Source: Bacteroidota bacterium
Lineage (GTDB): Bacteria > Bacteroidota > Bacteroidia > Chitinophagales > Chitinophagaceae
Length of the DNA stretch: 14,564 nt
Direction: 5' to 3'
Assembly (NCBI GenBank): GCA_023427575.1
Contig: JAEZAY010000312.1
Span: 1-14,564 of the forward strand
In this document: in pieces, positions 8,603 to 14,564 of the stretch
Numbering within the stretch: position 1 is the stretch's first letter
How the letters are laid out: the number at the start of each line of letters is the position of its first letter
Translations under genes and position numbers: made by a program
The notes under the pieces: generated by a model
Database searches by the model: none
What the model was told of the DNA's origin: nothing
What the model saw: only the letters and a program-made list of their open reading frames with translations

Positions 8603-8638
8603 CAAAAATAAGGCAGGATTTTAACAAAATACCAACAA
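8603..8638 (-). promoter_or_regulatory. Candidate promoter of the act operon
   Basis: On the minus strand TATTTTTG (8610-8603) matches the Bacteroidota -7 element TAnnTTTG exactly. A TTG at 8635-8633 lies 22 bp upstream, within the 17-23 bp range known for the -33 element. Transcription would start near 8597 and leave a leader of about 40 nt before actA. This is a pattern match in an AT-rich region, so it is a candidate only. Confidence 0.42.
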
Positions 8639-8798
8639 GGGAGAAATTTTTTTAACTCAATACTGGCGCGGGTTTCAGGCGATTTTTCCCAACAAGCTTC
8701 CCAGGGGGCGAATTTCATGTCATTATTTTGTCATTAGCCTTCTAAATGTTTCCTGGTATGTTCATAAGTCTGTTCCCACTTACAATGCTTTCCCCAAT

Positions 8799-8832
8799 TT
8801 GTGACGCAAACCGGCTTTTTACTGTTTCTTTG
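8799..8832 (+). promoter_or_regulatory. Weak candidate promoter for the gene at 8856
   Basis: TTTCTTTG at 8825-8832 matches TAnnTTTG with one mismatch, and TTG at 8799-8801 lies 23 bp upstream. A start near 8839 would give a leader of about 17 nt. The match is imperfect and the spacing is at the limit. Confidence 0.22.
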
Positions 8833-8855
8833 AATAAACTCAATTACGGATTTAC

Positions 8856-9140
8856 ATGCTTGAAAAACTGAAACAGAAATGGAAGGTAAATGGAAGAGAG
8901 CTTTTTTTAATCCTTTGCGTGTTTGCCATTACCGGAACCACCGCGGCATGGCTGACCCGGCAGATCACTTCCTGGCTGGAACTGGAATCTTCTTCTGCCT
9001 GGTACTGGATTCTCAAAATTGCGGTGTTGCTTGTTGGCTATCCCCTGATATTGATAATTGTGGGGGCCCTGTTCGGTCAATTCCGGTTTTTCTCGCAATT
9101 CGTCCTGAAAATGTTCGGAATCCGGAAAAAAAGAAACTAA
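8856..9140 (+). CDS. Small two-helix membrane protein (DUF6787-like)
   Basis: The 94-aa product (start MLEKLKQKWKVNGRELF) has a basic amphipathic N-terminus and a first hydrophobic helix at about 16-35. A second helix follows at about 50-72, then a motif GALFGQFRFFSQF and a basic C-terminus ending RKKRN. The arrangement, with K-W-K-V near the start and FGQF before the end, resembles a small Bacteroidota membrane family I recall as DUF6787; this was not confirmed by search. No function is known. It is transcribed away from the act operon and is 115 bp ahead of purN, so a link to ACIII rests only on adjacency. ATG at 8856 is the only sensible start; two other open frames over the same bases lack coherent features. 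Confidence 0.8.
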   Translation: MLEKLKQKWKVNGRELFLILCVFAITGTTAAWLTRQITSWLELESSSAWYWILKIAVLLVGYPLILIIVGALFGQFRFFSQFVLKMFGIRKKRN

Positions 9141-9243
9141 TATTCGGGACGGGAACTTAGCTGGTTCAGAACTGCCATTTGCCCTGAATAATATTTTAAC
9201 CTGAATTCTCCCGGGATTTTCACAGCTACAAATCATTGAAGAT

Positions 9244-9251
9244 TACTTTTG
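9244..9251 (+). promoter_or_regulatory. Candidate -7 promoter element of purN, very close to its start codon
   Basis: TACTTTTG (9244-9251) is an exact match to TAnnTTTG and ends only 4 nt before the purN ATG at 9256. There is no clean TTG at the expected upstream distance; TTTC at 9218-9221 is the nearest. If functional, transcription would start at or next to the ATG, giving a leaderless message. Confidence 0.33.
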
Positions 9252-9255
9252 CCGA

Positions 9256-9834
9256 ATGACTCATCTTGCCGTTTTTGCATCGGGCGCCGGATCGAATGCC
9301 CGGAAAATAATAGAATATTTCCAGCACAATTCTGAAATCCGCGTGGCACTGATTGTTTGTAACAAACCGGGCGCCGGGGTGATCGCCGTGGCGGAATCCG
9401 CCTCCATCCCGGTGCTGATGCTGGAAAAAGAGCGCTTTTTCCGGGGCGATTCCTATCTGCCGGAACTAAAGGCGCGGAACATAGATTTTATTGCGTTGGC
9501 CGGCTTTTTATGGAAAGTTCCTCCGGCCCTGATTGGTGAATTCCAAAACAGGATTGTAAATATCCATCCTGCTCTGCTCCCCCGTTACGGAGGCAAGGGC
9601 ATGTATGGAGAAAGAGTTCATACGGCCGTGCTGGAAGCAGGCGAAAAGGAAACGGGGATCAGCATTCATTATGTAGACGAAGTTTTTGATAATGGTGAAA
9701 TCATTTTTCAGGCCCGCTGTGCAATCGGGCCGGATGACAATGCCGAAACCCTGGCAAATAAAATTCACCAGCTCGAGCATGCGCACTATCCACCGGTTAT
9801 TGAAAAGCTGATCAAAATGCAAAATCACCGTTAA
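9256..9834 (+). CDS. purN: Phosphoribosylglycinamide formyltransferase (GAR transformylase)
   Basis: PurN transfers a formyl group from 10-formyl-tetrahydrofolate to glycinamide ribonucleotide, the third step of purine synthesis, in the cytoplasm. The 192-aa protein opens with the phosphate-binding loop FASGAGSNARKI (7-18). The catalytic set is visible: Asn102 and His104 in VNIHPALLP, and Asp145 in FDNGEIIFQ, matching Asn106, His108 and Asp144 of the E. coli enzyme. Between them is a five-residue longer loop, YGGKGMYGERVH, typical of Bacteroidota PurN. Length is normal. Gaps of 115 bp before and 53 bp after suggest its own promoter; a -7-like element ends 4 nt before the ATG. No other pur gene is near, as is common in this phylum. 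Confidence 0.96.
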   Translation: MTHLAVFASGAGSNARKIIEYFQHNSEIRVALIVCNKPGAGVIAVAESASIPVLMLEKERFFRGDSYLPELKARNIDFIALAGFLWKVPPALIGEFQNRIVNIHPALLPRYGGKGMYGERVHTAVLEAGEKETGISIHYVDEVFDNGEIIFQARCAIGPDDNAETLANKIHQLEHAHYPPVIEKLIKMQNHR

Positions 9835-9887
9835 ATCAGGCATCGCTTCCAACTTCTTATCTTAATATCGACAAAAATTACCCTGAG

Positions 9888-10655
9888 CTGAAAACGATTT
9901 TTACATTCAGTCGCTTGCTTTGTTTATGCTTAAGTCTTGCTGCAGCCGGTGTTGCTCAGGGCCAGGTGCGGGTGAGCGGAATAGTGTATGATATCACGCA
10001 GTCGTTTCCTTTGGAAGCTGTCAGCATTATGTCGACCAGCGGCTCAGGTACCATTTCGGATTCTCTTGGCCGTTATACCATCTTAACGGGGGAGACCGAT
10101 TCAATCTGGTTTTCATACCTGAACAAACCCACCCCAAAATATCCGGTAAACACAATCCGCAATCGCGAACGTTTTGAAATTGCCCTCCATGTAAATGCTA
10201 CCGAGCTTAAACCCGTTCGCATTATGCCTCCCGACTATAAACGGGATTCGATTCAAAACAGGCTCGATTACGCAAAGGCCTTCGATTTTCAAAAACCCGG
10301 AATCGGAACGGTAGTTGGCGTGGGTCCATCAGGAGGTGCCGGACTGGACATTAACGAGTTCATCAATATGTTCCGGTTTCGGCAGAATCGCCGGATGCTT
10401 GGATTTCAGGAAAGGCTGCTCCGCGAAGAAGCGGAACGCTTTATTGATCACCGGTTCAGCCGGGCTTTGATCATTAAACTTACCGGTTTGAGAGGAGCCA
10501 GCCTCGATACGTTCATAGTGCGGTACCGCCCCCCGCTCGATTTTACCCAGGAATCGACCGACTATGAATTCCAGGAATACATAAAAAAATGCTACCAGCA
10601 TTACAGACGCTATCTGCGGCTAATGAATGAGCTTCGGCTCCGCGAGGAAGAATAG
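9888..10655 (+). CDS. Exported protein with carboxypeptidase-regulatory-like domain; probable CTG start
   Basis: No ATG opens this frame at a sensible place: the first in-frame ATG (10029) would cut into the first domain, and TTG at 9915 gives a signal peptide without positive charge. Starting at CTG 9888 the protein is 255 aa and begins (M)KTIFTFSRLLCLCLSLAAAG, a regular signal peptide with Lys2 and Arg9 and cleavage near AQG-Q (about 25). Residues about 27-105 (VRVSGIVYD...EAVSIMS...ISDSLGRYTI) form a CarboxypepD_reg-like beta-sandwich, a domain common in exported Bacteroidota proteins. The rest is Arg/Glu-rich and helical (FRFRQNRRMLGFQERLLREE), ending LRLREEE. The function is unknown. It lies 53 bp after purN and 80 bp before the serine hydrolase. 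Confidence 0.75.
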   Translation: MKTIFTFSRLLCLCLSLAAAGVAQGQVRVSGIVYDITQSFPLEAVSIMSTSGSGTISDSLGRYTILTGETDSIWFSYLNKPTPKYPVNTIRNRERFEIALHVNATELKPVRIMPPDYKRDSIQNRLDYAKAFDFQKPGIGTVVGVGPSGGAGLDINEFINMFRFRQNRRMLGFQERLLREEAERFIDHRFSRALIIKLTGLRGASLDTFIVRYRPPLDFTQESTDYEFQEYIKKCYQHYRRYLRLMNELRLREEE

Positions 10656-10689
10656 TTGCTCCGTTTATATCAAAACCCGGCAACCCCCT

Positions 10690-10720
10690 TTTGACCACAA
10701 CGCTGAATATATTAACTTTC
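10690..10720 (+). promoter_or_regulatory. Candidate promoter of the serine hydrolase gene
   Basis: TTTG at 10690-10693 is followed after 19 bp by TAACTTTC (10713-10720), a one-mismatch version of TAnnTTTG. The spacing is ideal for the Bacteroidota -33/-7 promoter. Transcription would start near 10727, leaving a leader of about nine nt before the ATG at 10736. This also argues that TTG 10691, which lies inside the -33 element, is not the start codon. Confidence 0.4.
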
Positions 10721-10735
10721 TCCTTAAAACTTTTT

Positions 10736-12016
10736 ATGAGATTGCTTCAATTGGTTATCCTTCTCCTGATCTTTCAGAATCAGGCAGATGCCCAGGCCCC
10801 TGTACTGAGTCCGGCATCCAGTCCCGATGCCGCGGGGTTTTCGGCTGAACATTTCCGTAATGCCGATCGCATCGTTAAAGAATACATGGACAGCGCCTGG
10901 ATTCCGGGCGCGGCGGCCATCGTGGTAAAAAATGGGCGCATCGCTTACCATAAAGAATGGGGATTCCAGGATGCCGGGAAAAAAATTCCCATGAAAAAAG
11001 ACGGGATCTTCCGGATCGCATCTCAAACGAAGGCCATCACCAGTGTGGCAGTAATGATTTTGTTTGATGAAGGGAAATTGCTGCTGGACGACCCCATTTC
11101 CAAATACATCCCCGAATTCAATACCCTGCAGGTGATTGAAACCTTTAATCTGAAAGACAGCAGCTATACAACGGTTCCTGCAAAGAATAGTCTAACGATT
11201 CGTCATCTGCTGACGCATACTTCCGGTATCGGATATGCGCAAATCGGCAGTCCGGAAGCCAACGCACTCTATGCCAAAAACGGGATCAGCGCCGGAATCG
11301 GAACCCAGGGTGAACTACTGGCGCCCGCGATGAAAAAGCTTGCCGCGCTTCCCTTGTTTCATGAACCGGGTAAAAAATGGACCTATGGATTAAATACCGA
11401 TGTGCTGGGTTATCTGGTGGAGGTTGTTTCAGGAACCAGCCTGGACGATTTTTTTCAAAAGCGCATCTTTACTCCGCTTGGCATGAAGGATACCTATTTT
11501 AACTTACCTGCTGAAAAACAAAACCGGTTGGTAAAGCTTCTGAAAGTGGATCCCGATGGGAAGATCACGGAAAACGATAACCTCACCATTCAGGAACAGG
11601 CGCTGGACATTAATTATCCCAATTCAAACAGCAGCTATTATTCTGGCGGTGCCGGACTATCATCCACCCTGCTTGATTATGCCATCTTTCTTCAAATGCT
11701 GTTGAATGAAGGTGAATATAATGGCAGGAGAATTCTTGGAAAAAATACGGTTCGAATGATGACCATGAACCAGATCGGGGATGTTAATTTCGGCGTGAAC
11801 AAATTCGGGCTTGGTTTCTCTGTGATCACAGAGGCAGGTAGTGCAATCAGTCCCCGGCAGATCGGGACATTTGCCTGGGGAGGAGCTTTTTCCACCACTT
11901 ATTATGTTGATCCGAAAGAAAAACTGATCTGTCTTTTTTTTAAACAACTTTGGGGCGATAAACACGGCGAGCTTTCAGATAAATTTACCTCAGTGGTTTA
12001 TTCGGCAATGAAATAG
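10736..12016 (+). CDS. Exported serine hydrolase, beta-lactamase (class C / Pfam Beta-lactamase) family
   Basis: This is a penicillin-binding-protein-fold serine hydrolase, a family that includes class C beta-lactamases, D-aminopeptidases and esterases; the substrate cannot be told. ATG 10736 gives a 426-aa protein with signal peptide MRLLQLVILLLIFQNQADAQ; the frame extends back to a TTG at 10691, which is rejected because it would place 15 residues before this signal. The nucleophile motif is Ser96-Gln-Thr-Lys99 (FRIASQTK). Tyr217 lies in WTYGLNTDVLGYLVE, where this subgroup carries the catalytic Tyr. WGG at 381-383 (GTFAWGGAFSTTYYVDP) stands where KTG or HxG occurs in true lactamases, so an esterase or peptidase role is more likely than antibiotic resistance. 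Length is normal. It is 41 bp ahead of the next gene. Confidence 0.92.
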   Translation: MRLLQLVILLLIFQNQADAQAPVLSPASSPDAAGFSAEHFRNADRIVKEYMDSAWIPGAAAIVVKNGRIAYHKEWGFQDAGKKIPMKKDGIFRIASQTKAITSVAVMILFDEGKLLLDDPISKYIPEFNTLQVIETFNLKDSSYTTVPAKNSLTIRHLLTHTSGIGYAQIGSPEANALYAKNGISAGIGTQGELLAPAMKKLAALPLFHEPGKKWTYGLNTDVLGYLVEVVSGTSLDDFFQKRIFTPLGMKDTYFNLPAEKQNRLVKLLKVDPDGKITENDNLTIQEQALDINYPNSNSSYYSGGAGLSSTLLDYAIFLQMLLNEGEYNGRRILGKNTVRMMTMNQIGDVNFGVNKFGLGFSVITEAGSAISPRQIGTFAWGGAFSTTYYVDPKEKLICLFFKQLWGDKHGELSDKFTSVVYSAMK

Positions 12017-12057
12017 GTTAATAAAATCGCCTGGATGAAAGAAACAACGAATTAATT

Positions 12058-12603
12058 ATGACGGATCAAACAAAACTAGGAATTGGTACAAGGCTTCAGC
12101 ATACGCGGTATGGGCCCGGAGTTATAGTAGGCCTACGTTATGCCAGCTATCTTATCTCCTTTATTTACCATGGCATTAAAGAAGTAGACAAAACAGATTC
12201 CAGCCTGGACGAAATCATCCCTGAAAACGTCAGTGCCGAAGTGGAAACAGAATCCGGAATGGAGCGCTCGCTTCTCAATATTCTGCGAATGTGGAGTGAC
12301 GTGAATGAAATTGTTCCTTTAGGCGACCGGTGGCAAAACGGAACAATGTTTTTGCAACCAAAAGATGCCGGGCAGAAGCCAAAAGAAATTCCGATCGAGG
12401 TGTTCTTTCATAAGATTGTAATGCTTCGCGACCGGCTTCGGGTACTGGAACAGCAAATCAATAGTCATAAAAAACTCAACGATGAAGACAAAATAAACCT
12501 GCAGCAATACATTACCCGGATCTACGGATCGCTTACCACTTTTAATGTACTGTTTAAAAATAAAGAGCACTGGTTTATAGGTGAAAAAGGAAGTAGTGAA
12601 TAG
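12058..12603 (+). CDS. Cytoplasmic protein of unknown function with probable SH3-like N-terminal barrel
   Basis: I do not recognise a named family. The 181-aa product (start MTDQTKLGIGTRLQHTRYGP) has no signal peptide or membrane helix. Residues about 8-42 (IGTRLQHTRYGPGVIVGL, then YLISFIYHGIKEV) have the G-x-x-V/L-x-H-x-x-Y/F-G-x-G-x-V pattern of small SH3-like or Tudor-like barrels found in CarD/TRCF and helicase tails. A short acidic linker (SSLDEIIPENVSAEVETES) follows, then a mostly helical part from about 68 to 170 with a coiled-coil-like run (MLRDRLRVLEQQINSHKKL). DNA or protein binding is possible but is inference. It is 41 bp after the serine hydrolase and 46 bp before the dipeptidase, so it may share their transcript. 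Confidence 0.82.
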   Translation: MTDQTKLGIGTRLQHTRYGPGVIVGLRYASYLISFIYHGIKEVDKTDSSLDEIIPENVSAEVETESGMERSLLNILRMWSDVNEIVPLGDRWQNGTMFLQPKDAGQKPKEIPIEVFFHKIVMLRDRLRVLEQQINSHKKLNDEDKINLQQYITRIYGSLTTFNVLFKNKEHWFIGEKGSSE

Positions 12604-12649
12604 AAAGAAAAGTTCAGATTTCATATACCTGTCTTCAATTTAATAATAA

Positions 12650-13825
12650 ATGTTTATGCGTTTAGGGTTACTGGCGTTATTGATTCTTGGCTTTTTTTAT
12701 AAGGGTTCGGCACAGAAATCTCCTACAGATTTTATCATTGCTGACCTGCACAATGATGTGCTTTCAGCATTTATGGTAAATGGAACCCGGATTGAACGAA
12801 ACCTGAAAGGCATTGCCCATACGGATCTGGCGCGACTAAAAAAAGGCGGGGTGGGAATTCAGTTCTTTTCAGTTTTTTCGAATGAAAAGTATGGCCATGG
12901 GCGGGCATTCAAATATGCGATCCGTCAGCTCGATTCACTGGATGCATGCGTTAAAAGAAATCCTGGTTTGCTTCAGCATGCCAGTTCAGATGCCGAAATA
13001 GATCAGGCTTTGCAGGATGGAAAAATTGCCGTGCTAAAAGGAGTTGAAGGCGGCCATATGATTGAAGAGAAGCTGGAACATCTCGATAGTTTTTATAACC
13101 GGGGCGTACGGTATCTTACCCTAACCTGGAACAACAGCGTATCCTGGGCCAGTTCTGCCGCGGATGAGTCAAAAAACAAGTTCCGGGCTGATAAAAAAGG
13201 GCTGAATGAGTTTGGGAAAGAGTTGGTTCGGAAGATGAATGAGATGGGGATGATGGTTGATGTTAGTCATGTTGGAGAAAAAACTTTTCAGGATGTAATT
13301 GCCGCCAGTACGAAGCCGGTGATCGCATCGCATAGTTCTGTATATAAGTTATGCCCTCATCCCCGAAATTTAAAAGACGATCAGATCAGGGCAATAGGCA
13401 AAAACGGGGGCGTTATTTTTGTGAACTTTTTTTCCGGATTTCTTGACCCGGGCTATGAGAAGCGCAAAACGCAGCTCGACAGGCAGTTTCAGCCGCAAAT
13501 CGACTCATTGAAAAAATTAAACAGGTCTTCCTACACCATTGATGAATGGCTTGCCGCAACCTATCCGGGCAGGTACAATGAACTACGTCCCGGCTTGTCC
13601 GTTTTGATCGATCATATTGATTATATTGTAAAGATGATTGGAATTGATCATGTGGGGCTGGGTTCCGATTTCGATGGAATTCCATCAGCACCCCTCGGGC
13701 TCGACGGAGTGGAGAATTTTCAAAAAATTGCAGCGGCATTAAAACAGCGGGGATATATTGATGCCGACATCCGCAAGATCACCAGTGAAAATTTCCGGAG
13801 AGTGTTTAAAGAAGTAACAGACTAA
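12650..13825 (+). CDS. Exported membrane-dipeptidase-like metallopeptidase, family M19
   Basis: M19 enzymes are zinc dipeptidases of the renal dipeptidase type that cleave a wide range of dipeptides; an exported form would act on peptides in the periplasm. The 391-aa protein has a signal peptide ending near KGSAQ (22). ATG 12650 is used; ATG 12656 would remove only two residues and is equally possible. The expected metal ligands are present: His34 and Asp36 in DLHND, bridging Glu133 in KGVEGGH, His207 in VDVSHVG and His228 in ASHSS, with the catalytic-site Asp340 in GLGSDFDG. The stretch CPHPRNL (235-241) is also typical. Between about 262 and 315 an Arg/Lys/Gln-rich insertion lengthens the region before the last barrel strands. 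It is 46 bp behind the unknown gene at 12058. Confidence 0.95.
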   Translation: MFMRLGLLALLILGFFYKGSAQKSPTDFIIADLHNDVLSAFMVNGTRIERNLKGIAHTDLARLKKGGVGIQFFSVFSNEKYGHGRAFKYAIRQLDSLDACVKRNPGLLQHASSDAEIDQALQDGKIAVLKGVEGGHMIEEKLEHLDSFYNRGVRYLTLTWNNSVSWASSAADESKNKFRADKKGLNEFGKELVRKMNEMGMMVDVSHVGEKTFQDVIAASTKPVIASHSSVYKLCPHPRNLKDDQIRAIGKNGGVIFVNFFSGFLDPGYEKRKTQLDRQFQPQIDSLKKLNRSSYTIDEWLAATYPGRYNELRPGLSVLIDHIDYIVKMIGIDHVGLGSDFDGIPSAPLGLDGVENFQKIAAALKQRGYIDADIRKITSENFRRVFKEVTD

Positions 13826-13826
13826 C

Positions 13827-13859
13827 GTCTGGCTAAATGAATTCAGTGGTCTGGCTGAA
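13827..13859 (+). repeat. Short direct repeat flanking a palindrome, after the dipeptidase gene
   Basis: GTCTGGCT occurs at 13827-13834 and again at 13849-13856, with the palindrome TGAATTCA at 13838-13845 between them. TTCAG (13842-13846) and CTGAA (13855-13859) can also form a 5-bp stem with an 8-nt loop. There is no following T-run, so it is a poor terminator candidate. The repeats are plainly visible but may be chance. Confidence 0.35.
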
Positions 13860-13889
13860 CTAAGATTACCAACTATATAAACATAGCTT

Positions 13890-14564
13890 ATGAAACGCAT
13901 TGCTTCCGTGCTGATCCTTTTGATTTCCGCGTTGCCTTTATTCGCACAGCCCGAAATTGGCCTGCAGCTATATAGCCTGCGAAATCAATTTGCCAAAGAC
14001 GTGCCCGGTACCATGCAGAAGGTGCGGAAAATGGGTTTCAAATACATTGAAATGGGAAATACCTATGGTTTGCCTGTATCGGAATTTAAGAATCTGTTAG
14101 CTCAGAACGGCCTTACAGTTATAAGTGTTGGCGGCGATTTTAACAAGCTTGCTCAAAGTCCCGATAGCATTGGCATCTTTGCCAAACAGTTTAATGCCAA
14201 ATACATCACCTGCACCTGGATTCCCCACAAAGATTCATTTACCATTGCCGATGCAAAAAATGCAGTAGATGTATTTAACCGGGCCGGAAAAGTTTTAAAA
14301 AATTACGGATTGGAGCTGGTATATCATCCGCATGGATATGAATTTGCTCCGCATGAACGGGGTACTGTATTTGATTACATGGCGAACAACATGGATCCGC
14401 AATATGCGAATTTTGAAATGGATGTATTCTGGGTGAAACATCCCGGGCAGGATCCGGTTAAGTTGATGGAAAAATACCCGGGCCGTTTCCCGTTAATGCA
14501 TTTAAAAGACCGTAAACCGGGAACGCCCGGCAATCGGAAAGGGTATGCCGATGTTGAATCCAAT
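13890..14564 (+). CDS. Exported sugar phosphate isomerase/epimerase-like TIM-barrel protein (3' end cut by window edge)
   Basis: The frame from ATG 13890 is open to the right edge, 225 codons. A signal peptide MKRIASVLILLISALPLFA is followed by IGLQLYSLRNQF, the usual first strand of the xylose-isomerase-like TIM barrel (AP_endonuc_2 family). Further family marks are YHPHGYEF (145-152), FEMDVFWVKHPGQDP (175-189) and PLMHLKDRK (201-209), giving His146/148, Glu176, Asp178 and His204 as candidate metal or substrate residues. The last strand with the final expected Glu lies outside the window. In this phylum exported members often stand near Gfo/Idh oxidoreductases or DUF1080 proteins in sugar breakdown, but no such partner is visible here, so the substrate is unknown. 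It starts 64 bp after the dipeptidase gene. Confidence 0.9.
   Translation, partial: MKRIASVLILLISALPLFAQPEIGLQLYSLRNQFAKDVPGTMQKVRKMGFKYIEMGNTYGLPVSEFKNLLAQNGLTVISVGGDFNKLAQSPDSIGIFAKQFNAKYITCTWIPHKDSFTIADAKNAVDVFNRAGKVLKNYGLELVYHPHGYEFAPHERGTVFDYMANNMDPQYANFEMDVFWVKHPGQDPVKLMEKYPGRFPLMHLKDRKPGTPGNRKGYADVESN

Larger units (their letters stand above)
8554..8855. other. Divergent intergenic region between act operon and the plus-strand genes
   Basis: These 302 bases hold no gene I can support. The actA frame stays open to 8718, but its residues there (rich in Cys, Phe and Ser, no signal-peptide pattern before the ATG at 8553) look like chance. The region contains one good Bacteroidota-type promoter candidate on the minus strand for actA and one weaker candidate on the plus strand for the gene at 8856, both listed separately. 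No riboswitch, small RNA or convincing terminator hairpin was seen. Confidence 0.6.

Noticed and set aside
8554..8718. In-frame upstream extension of actA by 55 codons to an ATG at 8718
   Set aside because: The extra residues do not form a signal peptide and would bury the real one that begins at ATG 8553; the candidate promoter also lies inside this stretch.
8879..9236. Two overlapping open frames around the small membrane protein gene
   Set aside because: One ends out of frame over the same bases and the other is antisense; only the 8856-9140 frame has membrane helices and a plausible start.
10691..10735. TTG start for the serine hydrolase
   Set aside because: The signal peptide begins at ATG 10736, and the TTG forms part of a well-spaced promoter candidate.
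10736..12016. Antibiotic-resistance class C beta-lactamase
   Set aside because: The SxxK and Tyr motifs fit the wider serine hydrolase family, and WGG replaces the KTG motif of true lactamases.
1..14564. CRISPR array, insertion sequence, tRNA/rRNA or prophage remains
   Set aside because: No regularly spaced repeats, transposase or integrase frames, tRNA-like folds or phage genes were seen; genes are closely packed and intact.

Overview
The window reads as a chromosomal segment from a Bacteroidota bacterium, most likely of the Chitinophagaceae type. Three things point there: a complete-looking actABCDEF order for Alternative Complex III (ACIII), the Bacteroidota-style PurN with its GGKGMYG insertion, and start codons without Shine-Dalgarno sequences but with several upstream matches to the Bacteroidota promoter TTG-N(17-23)-TAnnTTTG. 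The taxonomic call is inference from gene content only.

Left part (1-8553, minus strand). One operon is transcribed right to left: actA (multiheme cytochrome c), actB (Tat-exported molybdopterin-enzyme-like/iron-sulfur subunit), actC (NrfD-like quinol-site membrane subunit), actD (two-helix DUF3341 subunit), actE (monoheme lipoprotein cytochrome c) and actF (second NrfD-like membrane subunit, cut by the left edge). Together they make the quinol:cytochrome c / quinol:oxidase oxidoreductase that replaces the bc1 complex. Quinol is oxidised at ActC, electrons pass through the four Fe-S clusters of ActB to the hemes of ActA and ActE and then to a terminal oxidase, whose genes often follow actF but lie outside this window. 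Gaps between genes are short (33-98 bp). The largest, actB-actC, contains a perfect 6-bp stem-loop.

Middle (8554-8855). A 302-bp divergent intergenic region holds the likely act promoter on the minus strand and a weaker candidate for the plus-strand genes.

Right part (8856-14564, plus strand). This is a run of housekeeping and envelope genes: a small two-helix membrane protein; purN (purine synthesis); an exported carboxypeptidase-regulatory-like-domain protein that appears to start at a CTG codon; an exported serine hydrolase of the beta-lactamase/class C fold; a 181-aa cytoplasmic protein of unknown function with a probable small N-terminal beta-barrel; an exported M19 (renal-dipeptidase-like) peptidase with all expected metal ligands; and an exported sugar-phosphate-isomerase-like TIM barrel cut by the right edge. 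They share a direction but not an obvious pathway.

I do not see a new defence, mobile or RNA system here: no tRNA, rRNA, CRISPR, insertion sequence or attachment site was recognised. The points most worth a second look are the missing methionine ligand in the extra monoheme domain of ActA, the CTG-start reading of the gene at 9888, the possibly leaderless purN transcript, and the stem-loop between actB and actC. Three start codons (actA, actB, serine hydrolase) are placed downstream of the longest open frame for reasons given in their entries.
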